Positions 45,345-54,143 of a stretch of 64,000 nucleotides of DNA are shown here, piece by piece (within the stretch, counting starts at the first letter, position 1; the number at the start of each line of letters is the position of its first letter). The notes below the pieces were generated by a model. That model saw only the letters and a list, made by a program, of their open reading frames with translations. It made no database searches and was not told the origin of the DNA. The translations under genes and the position numbers were made by a program. Source of the stretch: Micromonospora sp. M71_S20 (GTDB taxonomy: Bacteria > Actinomycetota > Actinomycetes > Mycobacteriales > Micromonosporaceae). Location: the NCBI RefSeq assembly GCF_003664255.1, contig NZ_RCCV01000001.1:496001-560000 (forward strand), given 5' to 3'.

Positions 45345-46246
45345 ACACGAAAGCGACCGGGCGCGGTTGGGCCTACTTCGGCGCGATCCTCGGCGGCGGC
45401 CTGTCCGTCACCGCGAACATTGCCCACCCGTACATCGCGGGCGACCCCGCCGCGCTCGAAGTGATCTTCTCGGCCGCGTGGCCGTTGCTGCTCTTCGTCG
45501 GGATCGAAGTCCTAGCGCGGGTCGCCTTCCCGACCGGCTTCGGGTACGCCTTCCTGCGGTTCGCCGGGGTCGGCCTGGTCGCCCTGGTCGCCGCGATCGT
45601 GTCGTACCGGCACCTGTCGGGCCTGTTCGACCACTACGGCGACGACCCCATGACGGTCGTCATCGGACCGCTAGCGATCGACGGTCTTCTTGCCGTGTGT
45701 TCGGCGGCGCTGATCCTGACCGGGCGGAAGCGGGCGCTCGCCGAGGAGGCGCCGGCCGCGAAGCCGGCCCCGCCGACCACCTTCGAGGAGCTTTTCCCCC
45801 ACGCCACCGCGATACACGCAGAGGAGAACCCGACGTACTTCCCGGCCGCGTGGTCCGACCCCCGCCAGACGCACGCAGACGCCCCCGTGAGCCCCGCCCC
45901 GGCCCTGCCTACCCCTGAGCCCGTTCCGGCCGTCGTGGACGCTCTCCCGGCCCCTGCGCCGGCCGTCGAGGAGTGCGAGGCCCCCGAGCCGGAGCCCCAG
46001 CCCGAGCCGGTCGACCCGCGCATGGTCACCGCGCTGCCCTTCGATCCCCTGCCCGAGGTCGGCGACCCCGACCGTCACCCGGAGATCCGCCGCCGCGCCG
46101 AGGCGCTGAAGGCCGAAGACCCGAAGCGCTCGCAGCAACACATCGCGGACCTGATCGGCATTGCCCGCTGGACGCTGCGGGACGCGCTCGCGAAGACCGC
46201 GCCGCAGCCGGCCAGCCCGCCGGCCCTGACCCTGGTAACCACCTGA
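45341..46246 (+). CDS. DUF2637-like membrane protein with C-terminal HTH
   Basis: A 301-residue protein from GTG 45341. Four hydrophobic segments lie within the first 135 residues (WAYFGAILGGGLSVTANIAH, AWPLLLFVGIEVLARVAF, FAGVGLVALVAAIVSYRHL, IGPLAIDGLLAVCSAALIL). A Pro/Glu-rich linker of about 100 residues follows, then a helix-turn-helix (SQQHIADLIGIARWTLRDAL). This layout is known from the SpdB/DUF2637 proteins of actinobacterial plasmids and integrative elements. It would hold a DNA-binding domain at the membrane. Role in a phage is unknown. Confidence 0.75.
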   Translation: MNTKATGRGWAYFGAILGGGLSVTANIAHPYIAGDPAALEVIFSAAWPLLLFVGIEVLARVAFPTGFGYAFLRFAGVGLVALVAAIVSYRHLSGLFDHYGDDPMTVVIGPLAIDGLLAVCSAALILTGRKRALAEEAPAAKPAPPTTFEELFPHATAIHAEENPTYFPAAWSDPRQTHADAPVSPAPALPTPEPVPAVVDALPAPAPAVEECEAPEPEPQPEPVDPRMVTALPFDPLPEVGDPDRHPEIRRRAEALKAEDPKRSQQHIADLIGIARWTLRDALAKTAPQPASPPALTLVTT

Positions 46247-46256
46247 TCGACGGAAC

Positions 46257-46293
46257 GGCCCGCCCCTGGAACCCTCGGGGGCGGGCTTTGTCG
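46257..46293 (+). terminator. Intrinsic terminator
   Basis: CGGCCCGCCCCTGGAACC with GGGGGCGGGC, followed by TTTGTCG. Confidence 0.8.
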
Positions 46294-46300
46294 TACCCGC

Positions 46301-46329
46301 TTGCGTTGAACGATCAACGCACCTAGACT
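46301..46329 (+). promoter_or_regulatory. Composite promoter-operator
   Basis: TTGCGT, 17 bp, TAGACT. The palindrome GCGTTGAACGATCAACGC at 46303-46320 differs in its centre. GTTTACACG follows at 46333. Confidence 0.8.
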
Positions 46330-46332
46330 CCT

Positions 46333-46341
46333 GTTTACACG
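46333..46341 (+). repeat. GTTTACACG site 20
   Basis: Exact copy 3 nt after the -10 box of the 46301 promoter. Confidence 0.8.
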
Positions 46342-46377
46342 CCCCGCAGGGGCGCACGACCCCGAAGGGTGTTAGAC

Positions 46378-46797
46378 ATGGGCGTTATGCGCAGCGCGAT
46401 CGACCCCCGCACGATCCCGGCCGACCTGAAGGCCCGCCTCCTCGCGAGCCTGGCCGACCACATGCGCGAGGCCGAGACCCCGCGTGATGGCGTGATCGCC
46501 GCCGCGAAGGCCGCGAAGGCGGAAGCCCTGCGGAACGGCTGGACGCCGGCCGTCGCGCAGGCCCTCGGCGAGCTGGTCGCCACGATGGGCGGGGACCTGA
46601 TCGGGGCGGCCATCGTGGACGCTGAGAAGGACCTCCGGAAGGCCCGCGCCGTCGAGCGCGAGGCCGAGACCTTCCACCGTCGGGCGGTCGAGGGTGGACG
46701 CCAGGACGCCGCCGAGGCGTGGGCGGCGAAGCTCGCCGCCGCCCGGGACGCGCGGATCGCCGCCGAGGCCGAGGCCGAGGCCCAGCGGGTCCGCTGA
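46378..46797 (+). CDS. Helical hypothetical protein
   Basis: A 139-residue helical protein from ATG 46378 (a GTG at 46369 is less likely because the GAAGGG site fits 46378). It is rich in Ala, Arg and Glu (AIVDAEKDLRKARAVEREAE), suggesting a coiled coil. Under a full composite promoter. Function unknown. Confidence 0.6.
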   Translation: MGVMRSAIDPRTIPADLKARLLASLADHMREAETPRDGVIAAAKAAKAEALRNGWTPAVAQALGELVATMGGDLIGAAIVDAEKDLRKARAVEREAETFHRRAVEGGRQDAAEAWAAKLAAARDARIAAEAEAEAQRVR

Positions 46798-46809
46798 CCC
46801 ATCCCCTAT

Positions 46810-46839
46810 CGGCCCTCGGGAGCAATCCCGGGGGCCGGT
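46810..46839 (+). terminator. Hairpin terminator
   Basis: GGCCCTCGGGAGC with TCCCGGGGGCC, directly before the next composite promoter. Confidence 0.65.
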
Positions 46840-46868
46840 TTGCGTTGAACGTTCAACGCATGTAGAGT
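46840..46868 (+). promoter_or_regulatory. Composite promoter-operator
   Basis: TTGCGT, 17 bp, TAGAGT, with the perfect palindrome at 46842-46859 and GTTTACACG starting 2 nt after the -10 box. Nearly identical to the 42750 promoter. Confidence 0.82.
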
Positions 46869-46869
46869 C

Positions 46870-46878
46870 GTTTACACG
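46870..46878 (+). repeat. GTTTACACG site 21
   Basis: Exact copy at the expected transcription start of the 46840 promoter. Confidence 0.82.
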
Positions 46879-46910
46879 CCCCCCGGGGAACGCAAAACGA
46901 AGGAGCCGAC

Positions 46911-47138
46911 ATGAACGCCGCCACCGCCGCCCGTCGCCAGGCCGTCGCCGACACCCGCGCCCGCATCGCCCGCGTCGAGAACGGCGGCAGTTTCATGCGC
47001 CGTGCCAACGCTGGTGACCGCGCCGGGATCTACGCCCGCATGGACGCCGGCCAGCTCACCGCGATGCGCAACTACTTCCGCAACACCCCCGACAAGCTGG
47101 CCGAGGTCGAAGCGGAGATCGCCCGCCGCGCCGCCTGA
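46911..47138 (+). CDS. Small basic helical protein
   Basis: A 75-residue protein from ATG 46911 after GAAGGAG (TAARRQAVADTRARIARVEN, GIYARMDAGQLTAMRNYFRN). Basic and helical. Directly behind the best-preserved composite promoter. No family recognised. Confidence 0.55.
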   Translation: MNAATAARRQAVADTRARIARVENGGSFMRRANAGDRAGIYARMDAGQLTAMRNYFRNTPDKLAEVEAEIARRAA

Positions 47139-47229
47139 CCCGCCACGCCGCAGGCCCGCTACCGGACACCCCGGGGCGGGCCTTCCGCGTATTCTGGGGG
47201 CATCTCAGCGCCCCTGAAGGAGCCCTCCC

Positions 47230-47346
47230 GTGTCGACCCCGCCGAGCTTCCCGCCGGACCTCGTAAACCGCCTGTGCGCCCTGATCGCTGGGCACGCCCG
47301 CGACGCCCGGAACATGGTCGTCGTCACCCCGCCCGCGACACGCTGA
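47230..47346 (+). CDS. Tiny hypothetical protein
   Basis: A 38-residue ORF from GTG 47230 after GAAGGAG (PPSFPPDLVNRLCALIAGHA). Kept for its good ribosome-binding site and its place in line with neighbouring genes. Otherwise unsupported. Confidence 0.4.
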   Translation: MSTPPSFPPDLVNRLCALIAGHARDARNMVVVTPPATR

Positions 47347-47359
47347 CCCGCTGCGCCCG

Positions 47360-47396
47360 ACGCCCCGCCCGGACTCCCGGCGCGGGGCGTTTCGCG
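47360..47396 (+). terminator. Hairpin terminator
   Basis: CGCCCCGCCCGGGAC-type stem (CGCCCCGCC with GGCGCGGGGCG), followed by TTTCGCG, upstream of the GntR-type gene. Confidence 0.7.
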
Positions 47397-47411
47397 TTGT
47401 ACGGTGGCCGC

Positions 47412-47639
47412 GTGCCCGTGACTCCCCCGAAGTATCAGCGCATCTATGCCGCGATCCGCGCGGCGATCGAATCCGGCGAGTACGCCCCCGGCGCCCGACT
47501 TCCCTCGGAAGCCGCCTTCGCCCGTGAGTTCGGCGTCACGCACGTGACCGTGCGCCAGGCGCTCGCCGAGCTTCGGCGGGACGGCCTGGTCGAGCCGCGC
47601 CAGGGGGTCGGTACGTTCGTCCGCGAATGTCCAAGTTGA
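47412..47639 (+). CDS. GntR-type winged-helix regulator at the right prophage end
   Basis: A 75-residue protein, almost only a GntR winged helix: YQRIYAAIRAAIESGEYAPG, LPSEAAFAREFGVTHVTVRQ and LAELRRDGLVEPRQGVGTFV. No effector domain. GTG 47412 lies 6 nt after a -10-like TACGGT, so a leaderless message is likely; GTG 47418 is an alternative start. The last codons reach the attR junction, so the C-terminal residues may come from the host and differ in the free phage. It could control lysogeny or the adjacent host genes. Confidence 0.75.
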   Translation: MPVTPPKYQRIYAAIRAAIESGEYAPGARLPSEAAFAREFGVTHVTVRQALAELRRDGLVEPRQGVGTFVRECPS

Positions 47640-47690
47640 GATGTGCGTCTAGGCGCAGCGCCGCCGGCACGGACTTCCCCCCGATCGAGG
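47600..47690. other. Predicted right attachment junction (attR)
   Basis: Phage coding (GntR gene) ends at 47639 and host YCII coding is recognisable from about 47670. Repeated phage elements stop here. Serine-integrase att sites share only a few bases, so I cannot place the crossover exactly. attL is outside the window. Confidence 0.65.
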
Positions 47691-48031
47691 CGTGGGCGCC
47701 CGAGGAGATCCGGGCGCACGTCGCGTTCATGGGCGAGGTCAACGAGAAGCTGATCGCCGACGGCGAGCTGGTCGGCGGCGAAGGGCTCGCCGCCCCGGCC
47801 CAGGCGAAGATCGTCCGGGCGGGCGCCGGCGGTGCCCCCGTGGTCACCGAGGGGCCGTTCGCCGAGACCAAGGAGTTCCTCGCCGGCTTCTGGATCGTGG
47901 ACTGCGACAGCCCCGAGCGGGCCGTCGCGCTCGCCGCGCACATCTCCACCGCGCCCGGCCCGGGCGGCCGGCCGTTGAACATGCCGATCGAGGTGCGCCC
48001 CGTGATGTCGGCGCCGCCGCAGGAGATGTGA
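47640..48031 (+). pseudogene. YCII-domain gene interrupted by the prophage (5' end missing)
   Basis: From about 47670 the frame reads AGTDFPPIEAWAPEEIRAHV, AFMGEVNEKLIADGELVGGE and WIVDCDSPERAVALAAHIST, a YCII-like (DGPF) protein. The usual first strand (of the type MxKYLLLxxY) is absent. The only ATG (47627) gives a non-matching MSKLRCASRRS start without a ribosome-binding site. The gene therefore seems to have lost its 5' end to prophage insertion. Its neighbour is an ECF42 sigma gene, the classic partner of these proteins. Confidence 0.75.
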
Positions 48032-48034
48032 CGA

Positions 48035-49297
<1,263 letters not shown>

Positions 49298-49318
49298 CGG
49301 GCACGACGCGGCGTACGC

Positions 49319-49416
49319 GTGCGGACGCTGTCGAGCTGCCCCCACGGATGGGGCAGGGAGTCCCGGGTCCGTGGCGGCTGGCGGTCTCATGAACGGGGCA
49401 GCTCGACAGCGCGCAC
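49319..49416. repeat. Long inverted repeat
   Basis: Perfect 17-bp arms (CGCTGTCGAGCTGCCCC and complement) about 52 bp apart, extended by imperfect pairing outward. It lies between the sigma and mannanase genes, which converge. Possibly a terminator or remnant of a mobile element. Confidence 0.75.
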
Positions 49417-49542
49417 AGGGGCCGCCTGCGGGCCCGTCACTTCGCCTGCGGCGGCCGGCCGGTCATCAGCGCCGGGCGGCGCCCGCCGTCCCCACGCCGC
49501 CCGTCCGGAACCCGCAACTTCCCGACGACACCACGAGGAGGC

Positions 49543-49567
49543 GGCCGGGCCCGCAGCGGGCCCGGCC
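49543..49567 (-). terminator. Hairpin terminator after mannanase gene
   Basis: GGCCGGGCCCGC and its complement form a short-loop perfect stem downstream of the minus-strand mannanase gene. Confidence 0.65.
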
Positions 49568-49590
49568 ACCGGTCGTACGAGGTAGGTACC

Positions 49591-50979
49591 TCAGCTCGCG
49601 GTGCAGGTCACGGCGGGCGTGGCGTTGGTGCCGTTGAAGCTGGCGATGAAGCCGAAGCTGGTGCTGGCACCGGCGCCCAGCCGGCCGTTCCAGTCGGCGT
49701 TGCGGGCCGTGACGGTCGCCCCGCTGCTGCTCAGGACGGTGCTCCAGGACTGGCTGACGGTCTGGCCGTTGGCGAACGTCCACTTCGCCGTCCAGCCGGT
49801 GATCGCCGTTGAGCCGGCGGTCACCTTCACCTCACCCTGGAAGCCGCCCTGCCACTGGTTGGTCACCGTGTACGTCGCGGTGCAGCCTCCCGGCGGCGGG
49901 GTGGACGGCGGCGGGGTCGTGGGCGGAGGCGTCGTGGGCGGCGGGGTGGTGGGCGGGGGCGTCGTCGGCGGCGGGGTGGTCGGCGGCGGGGTGCTGCCGA
50001 AGACCGTCGCCTCCTTCGCGGTGGCCTTGATCCCGTTCGCCCCGTTGAAGAGGCGCTGGCCCCACGTGGTCAGCGCGGCGGGGTTAAAGTTGGTGACCAT
50101 GTCGAGGTACTCGACGCCACCGCCGTTGCCGCTCCAGGACCAGCCCAGGTAGCCGATCCCGTTGGCCTGGCTGTAGGAGAGGATGGTGTCCTCGTCGGGG
50201 TTGCCGTCGGAGTGGTCGAAGCCGAACTCGCCGACCACGATCGGCAGCTTGGCGGCACGGAACCGGCCGAGGTAGTCGCTGATCTCGGCGGCGGTGTCGA
50301 AGACGCCGTACATGTGGATGGAGAAGACCGTGTTCTTCTGCGGGTCGGCCGCGAACACCGACGCGGCGTTGTCGCGCATGGTGAACGACCAGTCCTGACC
50401 CCAGTTGGGGGCGTCGACCATGATGGTGTGCGTCAGGCCGCCCGTGCGCAGCCGCTTGACCGCGTTGGCGGTGTCGGTCGCCCAGGTGCCGTAGCCCTGG
50501 TTGCCGTACGGCTCGTTGCCGATGTTGACGATGACGTACTTCTCCTGGCCGGCGAGGGCGCTGGAGACGCTGAGCCAGTAGTCGACCGCCTGGTCGAGGG
50601 TGGCCGCCCCGCTCTGCTCGCCGTAGCCGGTGGTGTCGTGCACCTCCAGCACGCAGATCAGCCGGTTGGCCTTGCACAGCGAGATGACGTTGGCGACGTC
50701 GGCGGTGTCGTTCTTCGCCCACCGCTGGCCGCTGGCCAGCACCACCCGCACCGTGTTCGCCCCGAGCGCCTTGATGTTGGCGAAGGAGCTGGTCTGCTGC
50801 TGGTACCAGGTGTGCGCGTGGTTCACGCCACGCATGACGAACTCGCTGCCGTTGGCGTCGTAGAGCTTGCCGTCGGCGACGGAGAAGCCGGTCGCGGCCC
50901 GCGCGGGCTGACCGAACGCCAACACGGCGACCAGCAACGCGAGCAGGGCCGCACCGGCGGCGGAGAGTCTCTTCTTCAT
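49591..50979 (-). CDS. Secreted endo-beta-mannanase (GH5) with CBM2
   Basis: A 462-residue secreted glycosidase from ATG 50979. A signal peptide covers residues 1-28 (KKRLSAAGAALLALLVAVLA, cleaved near ARA-ATG). The GH5 catalytic domain spans about 29-325: FVMRGVNHAHTWYQQQ, NIGNEPYGNQGYG (acid/base Glu) and PIVVGEFGFDHSDG (nucleophile Glu), with the YLGWSWSGNGGG end. These match Streptomyces mannanase ManA. A TTPPP-repeat linker precedes a C-terminal CBM2 (CTATYTVTNQWQGGFQGEVK). It degrades mannans outside the cell. Transcribed opposite to its neighbours. Confidence 0.9.
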   Translation of the reverse strand: MKKRLSAAGAALLALLVAVLAFGQPARAATGFSVADGKLYDANGSEFVMRGVNHAHTWYQQQTSSFANIKALGANTVRVVLASGQRWAKNDTADVANVISLCKANRLICVLEVHDTTGYGEQSGAATLDQAVDYWLSVSSALAGQEKYVIVNIGNEPYGNQGYGTWATDTANAVKRLRTGGLTHTIMVDAPNWGQDWSFTMRDNAASVFAADPQKNTVFSIHMYGVFDTAAEISDYLGRFRAAKLPIVVGEFGFDHSDGNPDEDTILSYSQANGIGYLGWSWSGNGGGVEYLDMVTNFNPAALTTWGQRLFNGANGIKATAKEATVFGSTPPPTTPPPTTPPPTTPPPTTPPPTTPPPSTPPPGGCTATYTVTNQWQGGFQGEVKVTAGSTAITGWTAKWTFANGQTVSQSWSTVLSSSGATVTARNADWNGRLGAGASTSFGFIASFNGTNATPAVTCTAS

Positions 50980-51218
50980 GGCCTTCCTCAGAGGGAGGAC
51001 CCCCGCTGCCCAGGTGGGGGTGGGACGTCACAGGGGATGGCGGCTGCAGCCCGACAGCCGCCGCCCGGCTCCCGGCGGCGCAGGGATCAGCGTAGGCCGG
51101 ACGGGCCGGTCACGCAATGAACCGGTTAAGCGGCGGGCCGCCGACACCGCACGCGAGGGTTGACCCGACCTGGCAGGGGTATCCGGGGATGATCCGCCCG
51201 GGTCGGAAGGAGACGCCC

Positions 51219-52181
51219 ATGGTCAACGTCGGCTACACCCTGATGTGCGAGCAGGCCGGTCCGAAGCAACTGGTCGACTACGCGGTGCGGGCGGAGGCGG
51301 CCGGCTTCGACCAGCTCGTCATCTCCGACCACTACTACCCCTGGCTCGACTCCCAGGGCCACTCCCCGTACGCCTGGTCGGTGCTCGGCGCGGTCGCGCA
51401 CGCCACCAGCCGGGCGGAGCTGATGTCCTTCGTCACCTGCCCGATCCGCCGCTACCACCCGGCGGTCGTGGCGCAGAAGGCCAGCACGATCGGGGTGCTC
51501 TCGGACGGCCGGTTCACCCTCGGCTTGGGCGCCGGCGAGAACCTCAACGAGCACGTGGTCGGCGGCTGGCCGCACGTGCAGCAGCGGCACGAGATGTTCG
51601 AGGAGGCCCTCCAGATCATCCGGCCCCTGCTCAACGGGGAGACGCTGACCTTCTCGGGCAACCACTACGACGTGCCCGACGCCTACGTGTGGGACCGGCC
51701 GGCCCGCCCGGTGCCGATGGCCGTCGCCGCCTCCGGCCGCCAGTCGGTCACGCTCGCCGCCGAGTACGGCAACGGCCTCGTCGCGACCGAACCGGACCCG
51801 CACATCATCGAGATGTACGACGAGGCCGGCGGCGCCGGGCAGCCCCGCTACGGCCAGGTGGCCATCTGCTACGGCCCGGACGAGGCGGAGTGCCGCAAGA
51901 TCGTGCACGACCAGTTCCGCTGGTTCGGGATGGGCTGGAAGGTCAACGCGGACCTGCCCGGGCCGGAGTCGTTCGCCGCCGCCACCCAGTTCGTCCGCGA
52001 GGAGGACGTGGCCGAGGGAATCTCCTGCGGACCCGACGTGGAGCGGCACGTCGAGGCGTTCCGCAAGTTCGTCGACGCCGGCTTCACCCACGTGGCGATC
52101 GTGCAGGTGGGCGGCGAGACGCAGCCGATGTTCCTGGACTGGGCCCAGGAGCAGCTCCTGCCGAGGCTGCGCGAGCTGTGA
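51219..52181 (+). CDS. F420-dependent LLM-class oxidoreductase
   Basis: A 320-residue protein from ATG 51219 after GGAAGGAG. It follows the bacterial luciferase-like fold of the TIGR03557 type: VGYTLMCEQAGPKQLVDYAV, FDQLVISDHYYPWLDSQGHS, RYHPAVVAQKASTIGVLSDG and LGLGAGENLNEHVVGGWP. The C-terminal HVAIVQVGGETQPMFLDWAQ closes the barrel. These enzymes use F420 and not FMN; the substrate is unknown. The next gene overlaps it by 4 nt. Confidence 0.88.
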   Translation: MVNVGYTLMCEQAGPKQLVDYAVRAEAAGFDQLVISDHYYPWLDSQGHSPYAWSVLGAVAHATSRAELMSFVTCPIRRYHPAVVAQKASTIGVLSDGRFTLGLGAGENLNEHVVGGWPHVQQRHEMFEEALQIIRPLLNGETLTFSGNHYDVPDAYVWDRPARPVPMAVAASGRQSVTLAAEYGNGLVATEPDPHIIEMYDEAGGAGQPRYGQVAICYGPDEAECRKIVHDQFRWFGMGWKVNADLPGPESFAAATQFVREEDVAEGISCGPDVERHVEAFRKFVDAGFTHVAIVQVGGETQPMFLDWAQEQLLPRLREL

Positions 52182-53035
52182 GGGCGACACCGGGCGGGCG
52201 GCCCCGCGTGACCCCGCCGGGCCGGTTCGGTCCGGCGGAGCTGCGCCTCGCGCTGGCCGCCCCGAAGCCGGCCGCCGGGCTGACCAGCGAGTGGCGGCTG
52301 GTCGACGGGCTCCGTACGCACACCCGCCGCGCCGGCGACCCCGGCACCGCCGCCACCCCCGTCGTGCTGGTGCACGGGCTGGCCGTCTCCCACCGCTACC
52401 TGACCCCGCTCGCCCTCGCGCTGGCCGACACCCACCCGGTGTACGCGCCCGACCTGCCCGGCTTCGGGCTGACCGAGCGCCCCGGACGCGCGTACGACGT
52501 CCGCGAGCACGCCGCGCACCTGGCCGCCTGGCTGGCCGCGTACCGGATGCCGCCCGTCTGCCTGGTCGGGCACTCGTTCGGCGCGGAGGTCGTCGCGGCG
52601 CTGGCCGCCCGGCACCCCGACGCGGTCGCAGCGGTGGTCCTCGCTGGCCCGACCAGCGATCCCGCCGCCCGCTCCCGCCGGGGACAGTTCGGGCGCTGGC
52701 TGGTGGACACCCTGCGGGAGGCGCCGTTGCAGGCGCCGATCCTGCTCCGGGACGTCCTCGACGCCCGCCCCTGGCGGGTGCACGCGACGCTGTCGCACTC
52801 GGTGCGCAACGGGATCGAGGCGGACCTGGTCCGCATCGCCGCGCCCACCCTGGTGGTGGCCGGCTCCCGGGACCCGGTCGTGCCGCCCTCCTGGCGCGCG
52901 CAGGTCGGCCGGCTGGTGCCGCACGCCCGTACGGTCACCGTGCCGGGTGCCGCGCACAACGTCGTGACCACCGCCCCGGCGCAGGTCGCCGGCGCGGTGC
53001 GCGCCCTTCTCGCCCCCTCGCTGACGAACAGGTGA
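52178..53035 (+). CDS. Alpha/beta hydrolase
   Basis: A 285-residue enzyme. GTG 52178 overlaps the upstream stop (GTGA); GTG 52208 is also possible. VVLVHGLAVSHRYL is the oxyanion strand, VCLVGHSFGAEVVAAL the nucleophile elbow (Ser), VVAGSRDPVVPPSW carries the acid and GAAHNVVTTAPAQV the His. It forms an operon with the F420 oxidoreductase, suggesting a shared pathway. The substrate cannot be predicted. Confidence 0.85.
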   Translation: MRATPGGRPRVTPPGRFGPAELRLALAAPKPAAGLTSEWRLVDGLRTHTRRAGDPGTAATPVVLVHGLAVSHRYLTPLALALADTHPVYAPDLPGFGLTERPGRAYDVREHAAHLAAWLAAYRMPPVCLVGHSFGAEVVAALAARHPDAVAAVVLAGPTSDPAARSRRGQFGRWLVDTLREAPLQAPILLRDVLDARPWRVHATLSHSVRNGIEADLVRIAAPTLVVAGSRDPVVPPSWRAQVGRLVPHARTVTVPGAAHNVVTTAPAQVAGAVRALLAPSLTNR

Positions 53036-53039
53036 CGAC

Positions 53040-53159
53040 ATGCGTATCGGCAACACGGAGATCCGGCCGGCCGGCGGCGGCCTGGGCTGCCTGCTGATGA
53101 TCCTCTTCTCGATCGTCGCGTCGGTCGTCCTGACCGTCCTGCTCAACCTGCTCCTGTAG
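53040..53159 (+). CDS. 39-residue membrane protein
   Basis: ATG 53040, 2 nt after the hydrolase stop. An N-terminal polar stretch (MRIGNTEIRPAGGGLGC) precedes one membrane segment (LLMILFSIVASVVLTVLLNL). Small proteins with this IRPAGGGLGC start are common in Micromonosporaceae next to unrelated genes. Function unknown. Confidence 0.65.
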   Translation: MRIGNTEIRPAGGGLGCLLMILFSIVASVVLTVLLNLLL

Positions 53160-53198
53160 CGCCCCGGCCCCGGCCCCGCCTCCGGCTCCGGCTCCGGC

Positions 53199-53246
53199 GA
53201 TCTTGGCGCGGGGGTGCCCCTGGAGGGGCCGTTTCGCGCCAAGATC
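53199..53246. repeat. GATCTTGG long hairpin (intergenic)
   Basis: GATCTTGGCGCG and its complement bracket a 24-bp centre, between convergent genes. Member of a family of GATC-ended hairpins in the host part. Confidence 0.75.
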
Positions 53247-53282
53247 TCGCTCGGGCGCCGCTCAACTCCGGCGGCGGTCGGG

Positions 53283-54023
53283 TCAGCCGCGCAGGCCGAG
53301 GGCGGTCAGCGCTTCACGGGTCGCCTGGCGGACCGGGTCCACGACGGCGCGGCGCACCCAGCGGACGGTCGGCGACACCGTCGCCCGCCACGCGGCGGCC
53401 ACCGCCCGCCCCACCGGGCGGACGGCGTGCCGCCACAGCCAGCCCGCCCCGAGCACGAAGGGCCGCAGCGTGAGCGCGTAGCACCACCAGAGCAGCCGGC
53501 CGGCCGCCCACCAGGCCCACGCGAGCGCGTCCAGCAGCACCCGGCCCGCCGCCGCCAGCCACCGGCCGACCGCCACGAGCCCCGCCACTAGCAGGCGTCC
53601 GAGCGGCGCGAGGAGCCGGGCCAGCCAGCGCAGCGGCACCCAGATCAGGTGGTACGCCAGCCAGGTCAGCGGCACCCACACCACCGTCCGGGCCAGCCAG
53701 GCCAGCCCACGGGCGAGCCACACCGCAGGCACCCAGATCAGCGTCCGGAACAGCCAGCCCAGACCGCGGCCGAGCCACACCAGCGGCACCCACACCAGGA
53801 TCCGCAGCAGCCAGCCCAGCGGCCGCAGCAGCCAGCGGTCCAGGAACCGGCCGACCGGCGCGAGCAGCCAGCGGTGCAGCCAACGGCCGACGGCGACGAC
53901 CAGCTCCCAGACCAACCGCAGGGGCACCACCACGACCAGCGCGATCCCCCGGGCGACGGCGACCAGCAGCGGAGCGGGTGGCGACCCGGTGCGTCCCGGC
54001 TCCGGGCTCGGGGAGTTGATCAC
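53283..54023 (-). CDS. Trp-repeat membrane protein
   Basis: A membrane protein of about 246 residues. GTG 54023 (INSPSPEPGRTGSP) is the likely start; ATG 54071 is possible. Repeated units of the form WVPLxWLxRGLxWL occur about five times in a row (FLDRWLLRPLGWLLRILVW, PLVWLGRGLGWLFRTLIW, PAVWLARGLAWLARTVVW and so on). They give a periodic Trp/Arg pattern suited to lying along or through a membrane. No family function is known to me. Confidence 0.6.
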   Translation of the reverse strand: MINSPSPEPGRTGSPPAPLLVAVARGIALVVVVPLRLVWELVVAVGRWLHRWLLAPVGRFLDRWLLRPLGWLLRILVWVPLVWLGRGLGWLFRTLIWVPAVWLARGLAWLARTVVWVPLTWLAYHLIWVPLRWLARLLAPLGRLLVAGLVAVGRWLAAAGRVLLDALAWAWWAAGRLLWWCYALTLRPFVLGAGWLWRHAVRPVGRAVAAAWRATVSPTVRWVRRAVVDPVRQATREALTALGLRG

Positions 54024-54143
54024 CGGCTCACGGTAGTCGGCCCCGGCAACGCCCGTGCCGCCGCGGCCCACCGGACGGACCGGAGCCGGCCGGACGAGCG
54101 GGCCGGCGAGGCGACCGGGGCGGCAGGGCGGGCGGTCAGGCCG

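Noticed and set aside
53199..53246. Phage attachment site or phage operator
   Set aside because: It belongs to the host GATC hairpin family and shares nothing with the phage palindrome.
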